A DNA stretch of 64,000 bases from Episyrphus balteatus. Its lineage: Eukaryota; Arthropoda; Insecta; Diptera; Syrphidae. The position numbers and the translations under genes are program-made. This document shows positions 24,408 to 37,299 of the stretch, piece after piece. Where the stretch lies: assembly GCF_945859705.1 (NCBI RefSeq), contig NC_079137.1, positions 37,879,554 to 37,943,553 on the forward strand. Direction: 5' to 3'. Each line of letters starts with the position of its first letter. Position 1 is the first letter of the stretch. The notes below the pieces were generated by a model. It worked only from the letters and a program-made list of their open reading frames with translations, ran no database searches and had not been told where the DNA came from.

Positions 24408-26649
24408 TCTTCGGGACATGCTCGGGACATCTTCGGGACATGCTCGGGACATCTTCGGGACATCTTCGGGACATGCTCGGGACATCTTCGGGACATCTTC
24501 GGGACATCTTCGGGACATGCTCGGGACATCTTCGGGACATCTTCGGGACATCTTCGGGACATGCTCGGGACATGCTCGGGACATGCTCGGGACATGCTCG
24601 GGACATCTTCGGGACCTGCTCGGCACATGCTCGGGAAATTTCGGGACATCTTCGGGACATCTTCGGGACATCTTCGGGACATGCTCGGGACATGCTCGGG
24701 ATATCTTCGGGACATGCTCGGGAAATCTTCGGGACATCTTCGGGACATGCTCGGGACATCTTCGGGACATGCTCCCCATCTTCGGGACATCTTCGGGACA
24801 TGCTCGGGACATCTTCGGGACATTCTCGGGACATCTTCGGGACATCTTCGGGACATGCTCGGGACATGCTCGAGAAATGCTCGGGACATGCTCGGGACAT
24901 GCTCGGGACATCTTCGGGACATGCTCGGGACATCTTCGGGACATCTTCGGGACATCTTCGGGACATCTTCGGGACATCTTCGGGACATCTTCGGGACATG
25001 CTCGTTACATCCTCGGAACATCTTCGGGACATCTTCGGGACATCTACGGGACATCTTCGGGACATCTTCGGGACATGCTCGGGACATCTTCGGGACATCT
25101 TCGGGACATGCTCGGGACATCTTCGGGACATGCTCGGGACATCTTCAGGACATGCTCGAGACATCTTCGGGACATTTTCGGGACATGCTCGGGACATGCT
25201 CGGGACATGCTCGGGACATGTTCGGGACATGCTCGGGACATGCTCGGGACATGCTCGGGACATCTTCGGGACATCTTCGGGACATGCTTGGGACATCTTC
25301 GGGACATGCTCGGGACATCTTCGGGACATCTTCGGGACATCTTCGGGACATCTTCGGGACATCTTCGGGACATCTTCGGGACATGCTCGGAGCATGCTCG
25401 GGATATCTTCGGGACATGCTCGGGAAATCTTCGGGACATCTTCGGGACATGCTCGGGACATCTTCGGGACATGCTCGGGACATGCTCGGGACATGCTCGG
25501 GACATCTTCGGGACATCTTCGGGACATGCTCGGGATATGCTCAGGATATCTTCGGGACATGCTCGGGACATCTTCGGGACATGCTCGGGACATCTTCGGG
25601 ACATTCTCGGGACATCTTCGGGACATCTTCGGGACATGCTCGGGACATCTTCGGGACATGGTCGGGACATCTACGGGACATGCTCGGGACATCTTCGGGA
25701 CATGCTCGGGACATCTTCGGGACATCTTCGGGACATCTTCGGGAGATCTTCGGGACATGCTCGGGACATCTTCGGGACATCTTCGGGACATGCTCGGGAC
25801 ATGCTCGGGATATGCTCGGGACATGCTCGGGACATGCTCGGGACATGCTCGGGACATCTTCGGGACATCTTCGGGACATGCTCGGGACATGCTCGGGACA
25901 TCTTCGGGACATGCTCGGGACATTCTCGGGACATCTTCGGGACATGCTCGGGATATCTTCGGGACATGCTCGGGAAATCTTCTGGACATCTTCGGGACAT
26001 CTTCGGGACATGCTCGGGACATCTTCGGGACATGCTCGAGACATCTTCGGATCTTCGGAACATCTTCGGGATATGCTCGGGACATCTTCGGGACATGCTC
26101 GGGACATCTTCGGGACATCTTCGGGACATCTTCGGGACATCTTCGGGACATCTTCGGGACATCTTCGGGACATGCTCGGGACATGCTCGGGACATGCTCG
26201 GGACATGCTCGGGATATGCTCGGGACATGCTCGTTACATGCTCGGGACATGCTCGGGACATGCTCGGGACATCTTCGGGACATGCTCGGGACATCTTCGG
26301 GACATGCTCGGGACATCTTCGGGACATGCTCGGGACATGCTCGGGACATCTTCGGGACATGCTCGGGACATGCTCAGGACATGCTCGGGACATCTTCGGG
26401 AAATCTTCGGGACATGCTCGGGACATGCTCGGGACATCTTCGGGACATGCTGGGACATGATCGGGACATCTTCGGGACATCTTCGGGACATGCTCGGGAC
26501 ATGCTCGGGACATCTTCGGGACATGCTCGGGACATCTTCGGGACATCTTCGGGACATGCTCGGGACATGCTCGGGACATCTTCGGGACATGCTCGGGACA
26601 TCTTCGGGACATGCTCGGGACATCTTCGGGACATTCTCGGGACATCTTC

Positions 26650-29600
26650 GGGACATGGTCGGGACATCTTCGGGACATGCTCGGGACATCTTCGGGACAT
26701 GCTCGGGACATCTACGGGACATGCTCGGGACATCTTCGGGACATGCTCGGGACATCTTCGGGACATCTTCGGGACATCTTCGGGACATGCTCGGGACATC
26801 TTCGGGACATCTTCGGGACATGCTCGGGACATGCTCGGGATATGCTCGGGACATGCTCGGGACATGCTCGGGACATGCTCGGGACATCTTCGGGACATCT
26901 TCGGGACATGCTCGGGACATGCTCGGGACATGCTCGGGACATCTTCGGGACATGCTGGGACATGATCGGGACATCTTCGGGACATCTTCGGGACATGCTC
27001 GGGACATGCTCGGGACATCTTCGGGACATGCTCGGGACATCTTCGGGACATCTTCGGGACATGCTCGGGACATGCTCGGGACATCTTCGGGACATGCTCG
27101 GGACATCTTCGGGACATCTTCGGGACATCTTCGGGACATCTTCGGGACATGTTCGGGACATGCTCGGGGCATGCTCGGGATATCTTCGGGAAATGCTCGG
27201 GAAATCTTCGGGACATCTTCGGGACATGCTGGAGACATGCTCGGGACATGCTCGGGACATGCTCGGGACATGCTCGGGACATGCTCGGGACATCTTCGGG
27301 ACATCTTCGGGACATGCTCGGGACATCTTCGGGACATCTTCGGGACATGCTCGGGACATGCTCGGGACATCTTCGGGACATGCTCGGGACATCTTCGGGA
27401 CATCTTCGGGACATGCTCGGGACATGCTCGGGACATCTTCGGGACATGTTCGGGACATCTTCGGGATATGCTCGGGACATGCTCGGGACATCTTCGGGAC
27501 ATGCTCGGGACATCTTCGGGACATGTTTGGGACATGCTCGGGACATGCTCGGGACATGCTCGGGACATCTTCGGGACATGCTCGGGACATCTTCGGGACA
27601 TCTTCGGGACATGCTCGGGACATGCTCGGGACATCTTCGGGACATGCTCGGGACATCTTCGGGACATCTTCGGGACATGCTCGGGACATGCTCGGGACAT
27701 CTTCGGGACATGTTCGGGACATCTTCGGGACATGCTCGGGACATGCTCGGGACATCTTCGGGACATGCTCGGGACATCTTCGGGACATCTTTGGGACATG
27801 CTCGGGACATGCTCGTTACATCTTCGGGACATGCTCGGGACATCTTCGGGACATCTTCGGGACATGCTCGGGACATGCTCGGGACATCTTCGGGACATCT
27901 TCGGGACATCTTCGGGACATCTTCGGGACATGCTCGGGACATGCTCGGGACATCTTCGGGACATGCTCGGGACATCTTCGGGACATCTTCGGGACATGCT
28001 TGGTACATGCTCGGGACATCTTCGGGACATCTTCGGGACATGCTCGGGACATCTTCGGGACATCTTCGGGACATGCTCGGGACATCTTCGGGACATCTTC
28101 GGCACATCTTGGGAACATTCTCAGCATCGGGACATCTTCGGGACATCTTCGGGACATGCTCGGGACATGCTCGGGACATCTTCGGGACATGCTCGGCACA
28201 TGCTCGGGACATCTTCGGGACATGTTCGGGACATCTTCGGGACATGCTCGGGACATGCTCGGGACATCTTCGGGACATGCTCGGGACATCTTCGGGACAT
28301 CTTCGGGACATGCTCGGGACATCTTCGGGACATCTTTGGGACATGCTCGGGACATGCTCGGGACATCTTCGGGACATGCTCGGGACATCTTCGGGACATG
28401 CTCGGGACATGCTCGGGACATCTTCGGGACATGTTCGGGACATCTTCGGGACATGCTCGGGACATGCTCGGGACATCTTCGGGACATGCTCGGGACATCT
28501 TCGGGACATCTTGGGAACATTCTCGGGACATGCTCGGGACATTCTCGGGACATCTTAGGGACATCTTCGGGGCATCTTCGGGACATGCTCGGGACATCTT
28601 CGGGACATGCTCGTTACATCTTCGGGACATCTTCGGGACATGCTCGGGACATGCTCGGGACATCTTCGGGACATCTTCGGGACATGCTCGGGACATGCTC
28701 GGGACATCTTCGGGACATCTTCGGGACATGCTCGGGACATGCTCGGGACATGCTCGGGACATACTTGGGACATGCTTGGGACATGCTCGGGACATCTTCT
28801 TGACATCTTCGGGACATGCTAGGGACACCTTCGGGACATGCTCGGGACATCTTCGGGACATGTTCGGGACATCTTCGGGACATGCTCGGGACATGCTCGG
28901 GACATCTTCGGGACATGCTCGGGACATCTTCGGGACATCTTCGGGACATGCTTGGTACATGCTCGGGACATCTTCGGGACATCTTCAGGACATGCTCGGG
29001 ACATGCTCGGGACATGCTCGGGACATCTTCGGGACATCTTCGGGACATGCTCGGGACATCTTCGGGACATCTTCGGCACATCTTGGGAACATTCTCGGGA
29101 CATGCTCGGGACATTCTCGGGACATCTTAGGGACATCTTCGGGACATGCTCGGGACATGCTCGGGACATGCTCGGGACATGCTCGGGACATCTTCGGGAC
29201 ATGCTCGGGACATCTTCGGGACATCTTGGGAACATTCTCGGGACATGCTCGGGACATTCTCGGGACATCTTAGGGACATCTTCGGGGCATCTTTTGGACA
29301 TGCTCGGGACATCTTCGGGACATGCTCGTTACATCTTCGGGACATCTTCGGGACATGCTCGGGACATGCTCGGGACATCTTCGGGACATCTTCGGGACAT
29401 GCTCGGGACATGCTCGGGACATCTTCGGGACATCTTCGGGACATGCTCGGGACATGCTCGGGACATGCTCGGGACATACTTGGGACATGCTTGGGACATG
29501 CTCGGGACATCTTCTTGACATCTTCGGGACATGCTAGGGACACCTTCGGGACATGCTCGGGACATCTTCGGGACATGCTCGGGACATTCTCGGGGCATCT

Positions 29601-32600
29601 TCGGGACATGCTCGGGACATGCTCGGGACATCTTCGGGACATCTTCGTGACATGCTCGGGATATGCTCGGGACATGCTCGGGACATCTTCGGGACATGCT
29701 CGAAATGCTCGGGACATCTTCGGGACATCTTCGGGACATGCTCGGGACATGCTCGGGACATCTTCGGGACATGCTCGGGACATCTTCGGGGCATCTTCGG
29801 GAAATGCTCGGGACATGCTCAGGATATCTTCGGGACATGCTCGGGACATCTTCGGGACATGCTCGGGACATGCTCGGGACATCTTCGGGACATCTTCGGG
29901 ACATCTTCGGGACATCTTCGGGACATGCTCGGGACATGCTCGGGACATCTTCGGGACATGCTCGGGACATCTTCGGGACATCTTCGGGACATGCTCGGGA
30001 CATGCTCGGGACATCTTCGGGACATCTTCGGGACATCTTCGGGACATCTTCGGGACATGCTCGGGACATGCTCGGGACATCTTCGGGACATGCTCGGGAC
30101 ATCTTCGGGACATGCTCGGGACATGCTTGGTACATGCTCGGGACATCTTCGGGACATCTTCGGGACATGCTCGGGACATCTTCGGGACATCTTCGGGACA
30201 TGCTCGGGACATCTTCGGGACATGCTCGGGACATCTTCGGGACATGCTCGGGACATGCTCGGGACATCTTCGGGACATGCTCGGGACATCTTCGGGACAT
30301 GCTGGGACATGATCGGGACATCTTCTCGACATCTTCGGGACATGCTCGGGACATCTTCGAGACATGCTCGGGACATCTTCGGGACACCTTCGGGACATGC
30401 TCGGGACATGCTCGGGACATCTTCGGGACATGCTCGGGACATCTTCGGGAAATCTTCGGGACATGCTCGGGACATGCTCGGGACATCTTCGGGACATGCT
30501 CGGGACATCTTCGGGACATGCTCGGGACATGCTCGGGACATCTTCGGGACATGCTCGGGACATCTTCGGGACATGCTCGGGACATGCTCGGGACATGCTC
30601 GGGACATCTTCGGGACATGCTCGGGACATTTTCGGGACATCTTCGGGACATGCTCGGGACATGCTCGGGACATGCTCGGGACATCTTCGGGACATGCTCG
30701 GGACATGCTCGGGACATGCTCGGGACATCTTCGGGACATGCTCGGGACATGCTCGGGACATCTTCGGGACATGCTCGGGACATCTTCGGGACATGCTCGA
30801 AACATCTTCGGGACATACTCGGGACATCTTCGGGACATCTTCGGGACATGCTCGGGACATGCTCGGGACATCTTCGGGACATCTTCGGGACACCTTCGGG
30901 ACATGCTCGGGACATGCTCGGGACATGCTCGGGACATCTTCGGGACATGCTCGGGACATCTTATTGACATCTTCGGGACATCTTTGGGACATGCTCGGGA
31001 CATGCTCGGGACATGCTCGTTACATCTTCGGGACATGCTCGGCACATGCTCGGGACATCTTCGGGACATGTTCGGGACATCTTCGGGACATGCTCGGGAC
31101 ATGCTCGGGACATCTTCGGGACATGCTCGGGACATCTTCGGGACATCTTCGGGACATGCTCGGGACATCTTCGGGACATCTTCGGGACATGCTCGGGACA
31201 TCTTCGGGACATTCTCGGGACATCTTCGGGACATGGTCGGGACATCTTCGGGACATGCTCGGGACATCTTCGGGACATCTTCGGGACATGCTCGGGACAT
31301 GCTCGGGATATGCTCGGGACATGCTCGGGACATGCTCGGGACATGCTCGGGACATCTTCGGGACATCTTCGGGACATGCTCGGGACATGCTCGGGACATG
31401 CTCGGGACATCTTCGGGACATGCTGGGACATGATCGGGACATCTTCGGGACATCTTCGGGACATGCTCGGGACATGCTCGGGACATCTTCGGGACATGCT
31501 CGGGACATCTTCGGGACATCTTCGGGACATGCTCGGGACATGCTCGGGACATCTTCGGGACATGCTCGGGACATCTTCGGGACATCTTCGGGACATGTTC
31601 GGGACATGCTCGGGGCATGCTCGGGATATCTTCGGGAAATGCTCGGGAAATCTTCGGGACATCTTCGGGACATGCTGGAGACATGCTCGGGACATGCTCG
31701 GGACATGCTTGGGACATGCTCGGGACATGCTCGGGACATCTTCGGGACATCTTCGGGACATGCTCGGGACATCTTCGGGACATCTTCGGGACATGCTCGG
31801 GACATGCTCGGGACATCTTCGGGACATGCTCGGGACATCTTCGGGACATCTTCGGGACATGCTCGGGACATGCTCGGGACATCTTCGGGACATGTTCGGG
31901 ACATCTTCGGGATATGCTCGGGACATGCTCGGGACATCTTCGGGACATGCTCTGGACATCTTCGGGACATGTTTGGGACATGCTCGGGACATGCTCGGGA
32001 CATGCTCGGGACATCTTCGGGACATGCTCGGGACATCTTCGGGACATCTTCGGGACATGCTCGGGACATGCTCGGGACATCTTCGGGACATGCTCGGGAC
32101 ATCTTCGGGACATCTTCGGGACATGCTCGGGACATGCTCGGGACATCTTCGGGACATCTTCGGGACATCTTCGGGACATGCTCGGGACATGCTCGGGACA
32201 TCTTCGGGACATCTTCGGGACATCTTCGGGACATCTTCGGGACATGCTCGGGACATGCTCGGGACATCTTCGGGACATGCTCGGGACATCTTCGGGACAT
32301 CTTCGGGACATGCTTGGTACATGCTCGGGACATCTTCGGGACATCTTCGGGACATGCTCGGGACATCTTCGGGACATCTTCGGGACATGCTCGGGACATC
32401 TTCGGGACATCTTCGGCACATCTTGGGAACATTCTCAGCATCGGGACATCTTCGGGACATCTTCGGGACATGCTCGGGACATGCTCGGGACATCTTCGGG
32501 ACATGCTCGGCACATGCTCGGGACATCTTCGGGACATGTTCGGGACATCTTCGGGACATGCTCGGGACATGCTCGGGACATCTTCGGGACATGCTCGGGA

Positions 32601-35250
32601 CATCTTCGGGACATCTTCGGGACATGCTCGGGACATCTTCGGGACATCTTTGGGACATGCTCGGGACATGCTCGGGACATCTTCGGGACATGCTCGGGAC
32701 ATCTTCGGGACATGCTCGGGACATGCTCGGGACATCTTCGGGACATGTTCGGGACATCTTCGGGACATGCTCGGGACATGCTCGGGACATCTTCGGGACA
32801 TGCTCGGGACATCTTCGGGACATCTTGGGAACATTCTCGGGACATGCTCGGGACATTCTCGGGACATCTTAGGGACATCTTCGGGGCATCTTCGGGACAT
32901 GCTCGGGACATCTTCGGGACATGCTCGTTACATCTTCGGGACATCTTCGGGACATGCTCGGGACATGCTCGGGACATCTTCGGGACATCTTCGGGACATG
33001 CTCGGGACATGCTCGGGACATCTTCGGGACATCTTCGGGACATGCTCGGGACATGCTCGGGACATGCTCGGGACATACTTGGGACATGCTTGGGACATGC
33101 TCGGGACATCTTCTTGACATCTTCGGGACATGCTAGGGACACCTTCGGGACATGCTCGGGACATCTTCGGGACATGTTCGGGACATCTTCGGGACATGCT
33201 CGGGACATGCTCGGGACATCTTCGGGACATGCTCGGGACATCTTCGGGACATCTTCGGGACATGCTTGGTACATGCTCGGGACATCTTCGGGACATCTTC
33301 AGGACATGCTCGGGACATGCTCGGGACATGCTCGGGACATCTTCGGGACATCTTCGGGACATGCTCGGGACATCTTCGGGACATCTTCGGCACATCTTGG
33401 GAACATTCTCGGGACATGCTCGGGACATTCTCGGGACATCTTAGGGACATCTTCGGGACATGCTCGGGACATGCTCGGGACATGCTCGGGACATGCTCGG
33501 GACATGCTCGGGACATCTTCGGGACATGCTCGGGACATCTTCGGGACATCTTGGGAACATTCTCGGGACATGCTCGGGACATTCTCGGGACATCTTAGGG
33601 ACATCTTCGGGGCATCTTTTGGACATGCTCGGGACATCTTCGGGACATGCTCGTTACATCTTCGGGACATCTTCGGGACATGCTCGGGACATGCTCGGGA
33701 CATCTTCGGGACATCTTCGGGACATGCTCGGGACATGCTCGGGACATCTTCGGGACATCTTCGGGACATGCTCGGGACATGCTCGGGACATGCTCGGGAC
33801 ATACTTGGGACATGCTTGGGACATGCTCGGGACATCTTCTTGACATCTTCGGGACATGCTAGGGACACCTTCGGGACATGCTCGGGACATCTTCGGGACA
33901 TGCTCGGGACATTCTCGGGGCATCTTCGGGACATGCTCGGGACATGCTCGGGACATCTTCGGGACATCTTCGTGACATGCTCGGGATATGCTCGGGACAT
34001 GCTCGGGACATCTTCGGGACATGCTCGAAATGCTCGGGACATCTTCGGGACATCTTCGGGACATGCTCGGGACATGCTCGGGACATCTTCGGGACATGCT
34101 CGGGACATCTTCGGGGCATCTTCGGGAAATGCTCGGGACATGCTCAGGATATCTTCGGGACATGCTCGGGACATCTTCGGGACATGCTCGCGACATGCTC
34201 GGGACATCTTCGGGACATCTTCGGGACATCTTCGGGACATCTTCGGGACATGCTCGGGACATGCTCGGGACATCTTCGGGACATGCTCGGGACATCTTCG
34301 GGACATCTTCGGGACATGCTCGGGACATGCTCGGGACATCTTCGGGACATCTTCGGGACATCTTCGGGACATCTTCGGGACATGCTCGGGACATGCTCGG
34401 GACATCTTCGGGACATGCTCGGGACATCTTCGGGACATCTTCGGGACATGCTTGGTACATGCTCGGGACATCTTCGGGACATCTTCGGGACATGCTCGGG
34501 ACATCTTCGGGACATCTTCGGGACATGCTCGGGACATCTTCGGGACATGCTCGGGACATCTTCGGGACATGCTCGGGACATGCTCGGGACATCTTCGGGA
34601 CATGCTCGGGACATCTTCGGGACATGCTGGGACATCTTCGAGACATGCTCGGGACATCTTCGGGACACCTTCGGGACATGCTCGGGACATGCTCGGGACA
34701 TCTTCGGGACATGCTCGGGACATCTTCGGGAAATCTTCGGGACATGCTCGGGACATGCTCGGGACATCTTCGGGACATGCTCGGGACATCTTCGGGACAT
34801 GCTCGGGACATGCTCGGGACATCTTCGGGACATGCTCGGGACATCTTCGGGACATGCTCGGGACATGCTCGGGACATGCTCGGGACATCTTCGGGACATG
34901 CTCGGGACATTTTCGGGACATCTTCGGGACATGCTCGGGACATGCTCGGGACATGCTCGGGACATCTTCGGGACATGCTCGGGACATGCTCGGGACATGC
35001 TCGGGACATCTTCGGGACATGCTCGGGACATGCTCGGGACATCTTCGGGACATGCTCGGGACATGCTCGGGACATCTTCGGGACATGCTCGGGACATGCT
35101 CGGGACATCTTCGGGACATCTTCGGGACACCTTCGGGACATGCTCGGGACATGCTCGGGACATGCTCGGGACATCTTCGGGACATGCTCGGGACATCTTA
35201 TTGACATCTTCGGGACATCTTTGGGACATGCTCGGGACATGCTCGGGACA
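26650..35250 (+). repeat. Tandem duplication of a ~4.3-kb block inside the 11-bp array
   Basis: Rare variant units act as landmarks and recur at nearly constant offset: 4314 bp for 28105-28960 versus 32419-33274, 4325 bp for 29270-29819 versus 33595-34144, and 4237 bp for 30961-31013 versus 35198-35250. The landmark 'gctcggggcatgctcggg' occurs at both ~27165 and ~31611. Over 28121-28960 and 32435-33274 the two copies translate identically. Offsets that change by whole monomers show later small gains and losses. Boundaries are approximate: copy 1 about 26.65-31.0 kb, copy 2 about 31.05-35.25 kb. Confidence 0.8.
28555..29521 (+). repeat. Local 715-bp (65-monomer) duplication within the array
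   Basis: The landmark series with CTTAGGGAC, the CGTTACATCTTC unit, 'atacttgggacatgcttgg' and 'tcttcttgacatcttc' occurs at 28555-28806 and again at 29270-29521, exactly 715 bp later. 715 is 65 times 11, so the duplication preserved repeat phase. The pair is copied again in the second 4.3-kb block (32869-33120 and 33595-33846), where the offset is 726 bp (one monomer more). Confidence 0.8.
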
Positions 35251-35899
35251 TGCTCGTTACATCTTCGGGACATCTTCGGGACATGCTCGGGACATCTTCG
35301 GGACATGCTCGGGACATGCTCGGGACATCTTCGGGACATCTTCGGGACATGCTCGGGACATGCTCAGGACATGCTCGAGACATCTTCGGGACATGCTCGG
35401 GACATGCTCGGGGCATCTTCGGGACATCTTCGGGACATGCTCGGGACATGCTCGGGACATCTTCGGGACATGCTCGGGACATCTTCGGGACATCTTCGGG
35501 ACATGCTCGGGACATGCTCGGGACATCTTCGGGACATGCTAGGGACATGCTCAGGATATCTTCGGGACATGCTCGGGACATCTTCGGGACATGCTCGGGA
35601 AATCTTCGGGACATTCTCGGGACATCTTCGGGACATCTTCGGGACATGCTCGGGACATGCTCGAGACATGCTCGGGACATCTTCGGGACATCTTTGGGAC
35701 ATGCTCGGGACATCTTCGGGACATCTTCGGGACATCTTCGGGACACGCTCGGGACATCTTCGGGACATCTTAGGGACATGCCTGGGACATCTTCGGGACA
35801 TGCTCGGGACATGCTCGGGACATCTTCGGGACATGCTCGGGACATGCTCGGGACATCTTCGGGACATCTTCGGGACATCTTCGGGACATCTTCGGGACA

Positions 35900-37220
35900 T
35901 GCTCGGGACATCTTCGGGACATCTTCGGGACATGCTCGGGACATGCTCGGGACATGCTCGGGACATCTTCGGGACATGCTCGGGACATGCTCGGGACATG
36001 CTCGGTACATGCTCGGGATATGCTCGGGACATGCTCGGGACATGCTCGGGAAATCTTCGGGACATCTTCGGAACATGCTCGGGACATGCTCGGGACATCT
36101 TCGGGACATGCTCGGGACATCTTCGGGACATCTGCGGGACATCTTCGGGATATGCTCGGGACATGCTCGGGACATCTTCGGAACATGCTCGAGACATCTT
36201 CGGGACATGCTCGGGACATCTTCGGGACATGCTCGGGACATGCTCGGGACATGCTCGGGACATCTTCGGGACATGCTCGGGACATGCTCGGGACATCTTC
36301 GGGACATCTTCGGGACATCTTCGGGACATCTTCGGGACATGCTCGGGACATCTTCGGGACATCTTCGGGACATGCTCGGGACATGCTCGGGACTTGCTCG
36401 GGACATCTTCGGGACATGCTCGGGACATGCTCGGGACATGCTCGGTACATGCTCGGGATATGCTCGGGACATGCTCGGGACATGCTCGGGAAATCTTCGG
36501 GACATCTTCGGAACATGCTCGGGACATGCTCGGGACATCTTCGGGACATGCTCGGGACATCTTCGGGACATCTGCGGGACATCTTCGGGATATGCTCGGG
36601 ACATGCTCGGGACATCTTCGGAACATGCTCGAGACATCTTCGGGACATGCTCGGGACATCTTCGGGACATGCTCGGGACATGCTCGGGACATGCTCGGGA
36701 CATCTTCGGGACATGCTCGGGACATGCTCGGGACATCTTCGGGACATCTTCGGGACATCTTCGGGACATCTTCGGGACATGCTCGGGACATCTTCGGGAC
36801 ATCTTCGGGACATGCTCGGGACATGCTCGGGACTTGCTCGGGACATCTTCGGGACATGCTCGGGACATGCTCGGGACATGCTCGGTACATGCTCGGGATA
36901 TGCTCGGGACATGCTCGGGACATGCTCGGGAAATCTTCGGGACATCTTCGGAACATGCTCGGGACATGCTCGGGACATCTTCGGGACATGCTCGGGACAT
37001 CTTCGGGACATCTGCGGGACATCTTCGGGATATGCTCGGGACATGCTCGGGACATCTTCGGAACATGCTCGAGACATCTTCGGGACATGCTCGGGACATC
37101 TTCGGGACATGCTCGGGACATGCTCGGGACATGCTCGGGACATCTTCGGGGCATCTTCGGAACATGCTCGGGACATCTTCGGGACATCTTCGGGACATGC
37201 TCGGGACATCTTCGGGACAT
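35900..37220 (+). repeat. Higher-order repeat of 440 bp (40 monomers), three copies
   Basis: The landmark 'ctcggtacatgctcggg' followed by 'atatgctcgg' starts at 36001, 36441 and 36881, exactly 440 bp apart. The same later landmarks (GGGAAATCTTC, GGAACATGCTC, a CTGCGGGAC variant, CTCGAGACATC) follow in each copy. 440 is 40 times 11. Copies 1 and 2 end with a variant 'gggacttgctcgg' at ~36390 and ~36830. Related but rearranged versions recur at 39.2-39.8 kb. Confidence 0.85.
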
Positions 37221-37299
37221 GCTTGGGACATGCTCGGGACATGCTCGGGACATCTTCGGGACACGCTCGGGACATCTTCGGGACATCTTCGGAACATGC

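Noticed and set aside
24375..29273. Frame of 1,632 codons on the plus strand, and many other frames of 200-1,300 codons on both strands across 24.4-42.05 kb
   Set aside because: They exist because the 11-bp monomers have no stop codon in any phase. All frames give the same 11-residue repeats, both strands are open at once, and there is no start context, domain or splice structure.
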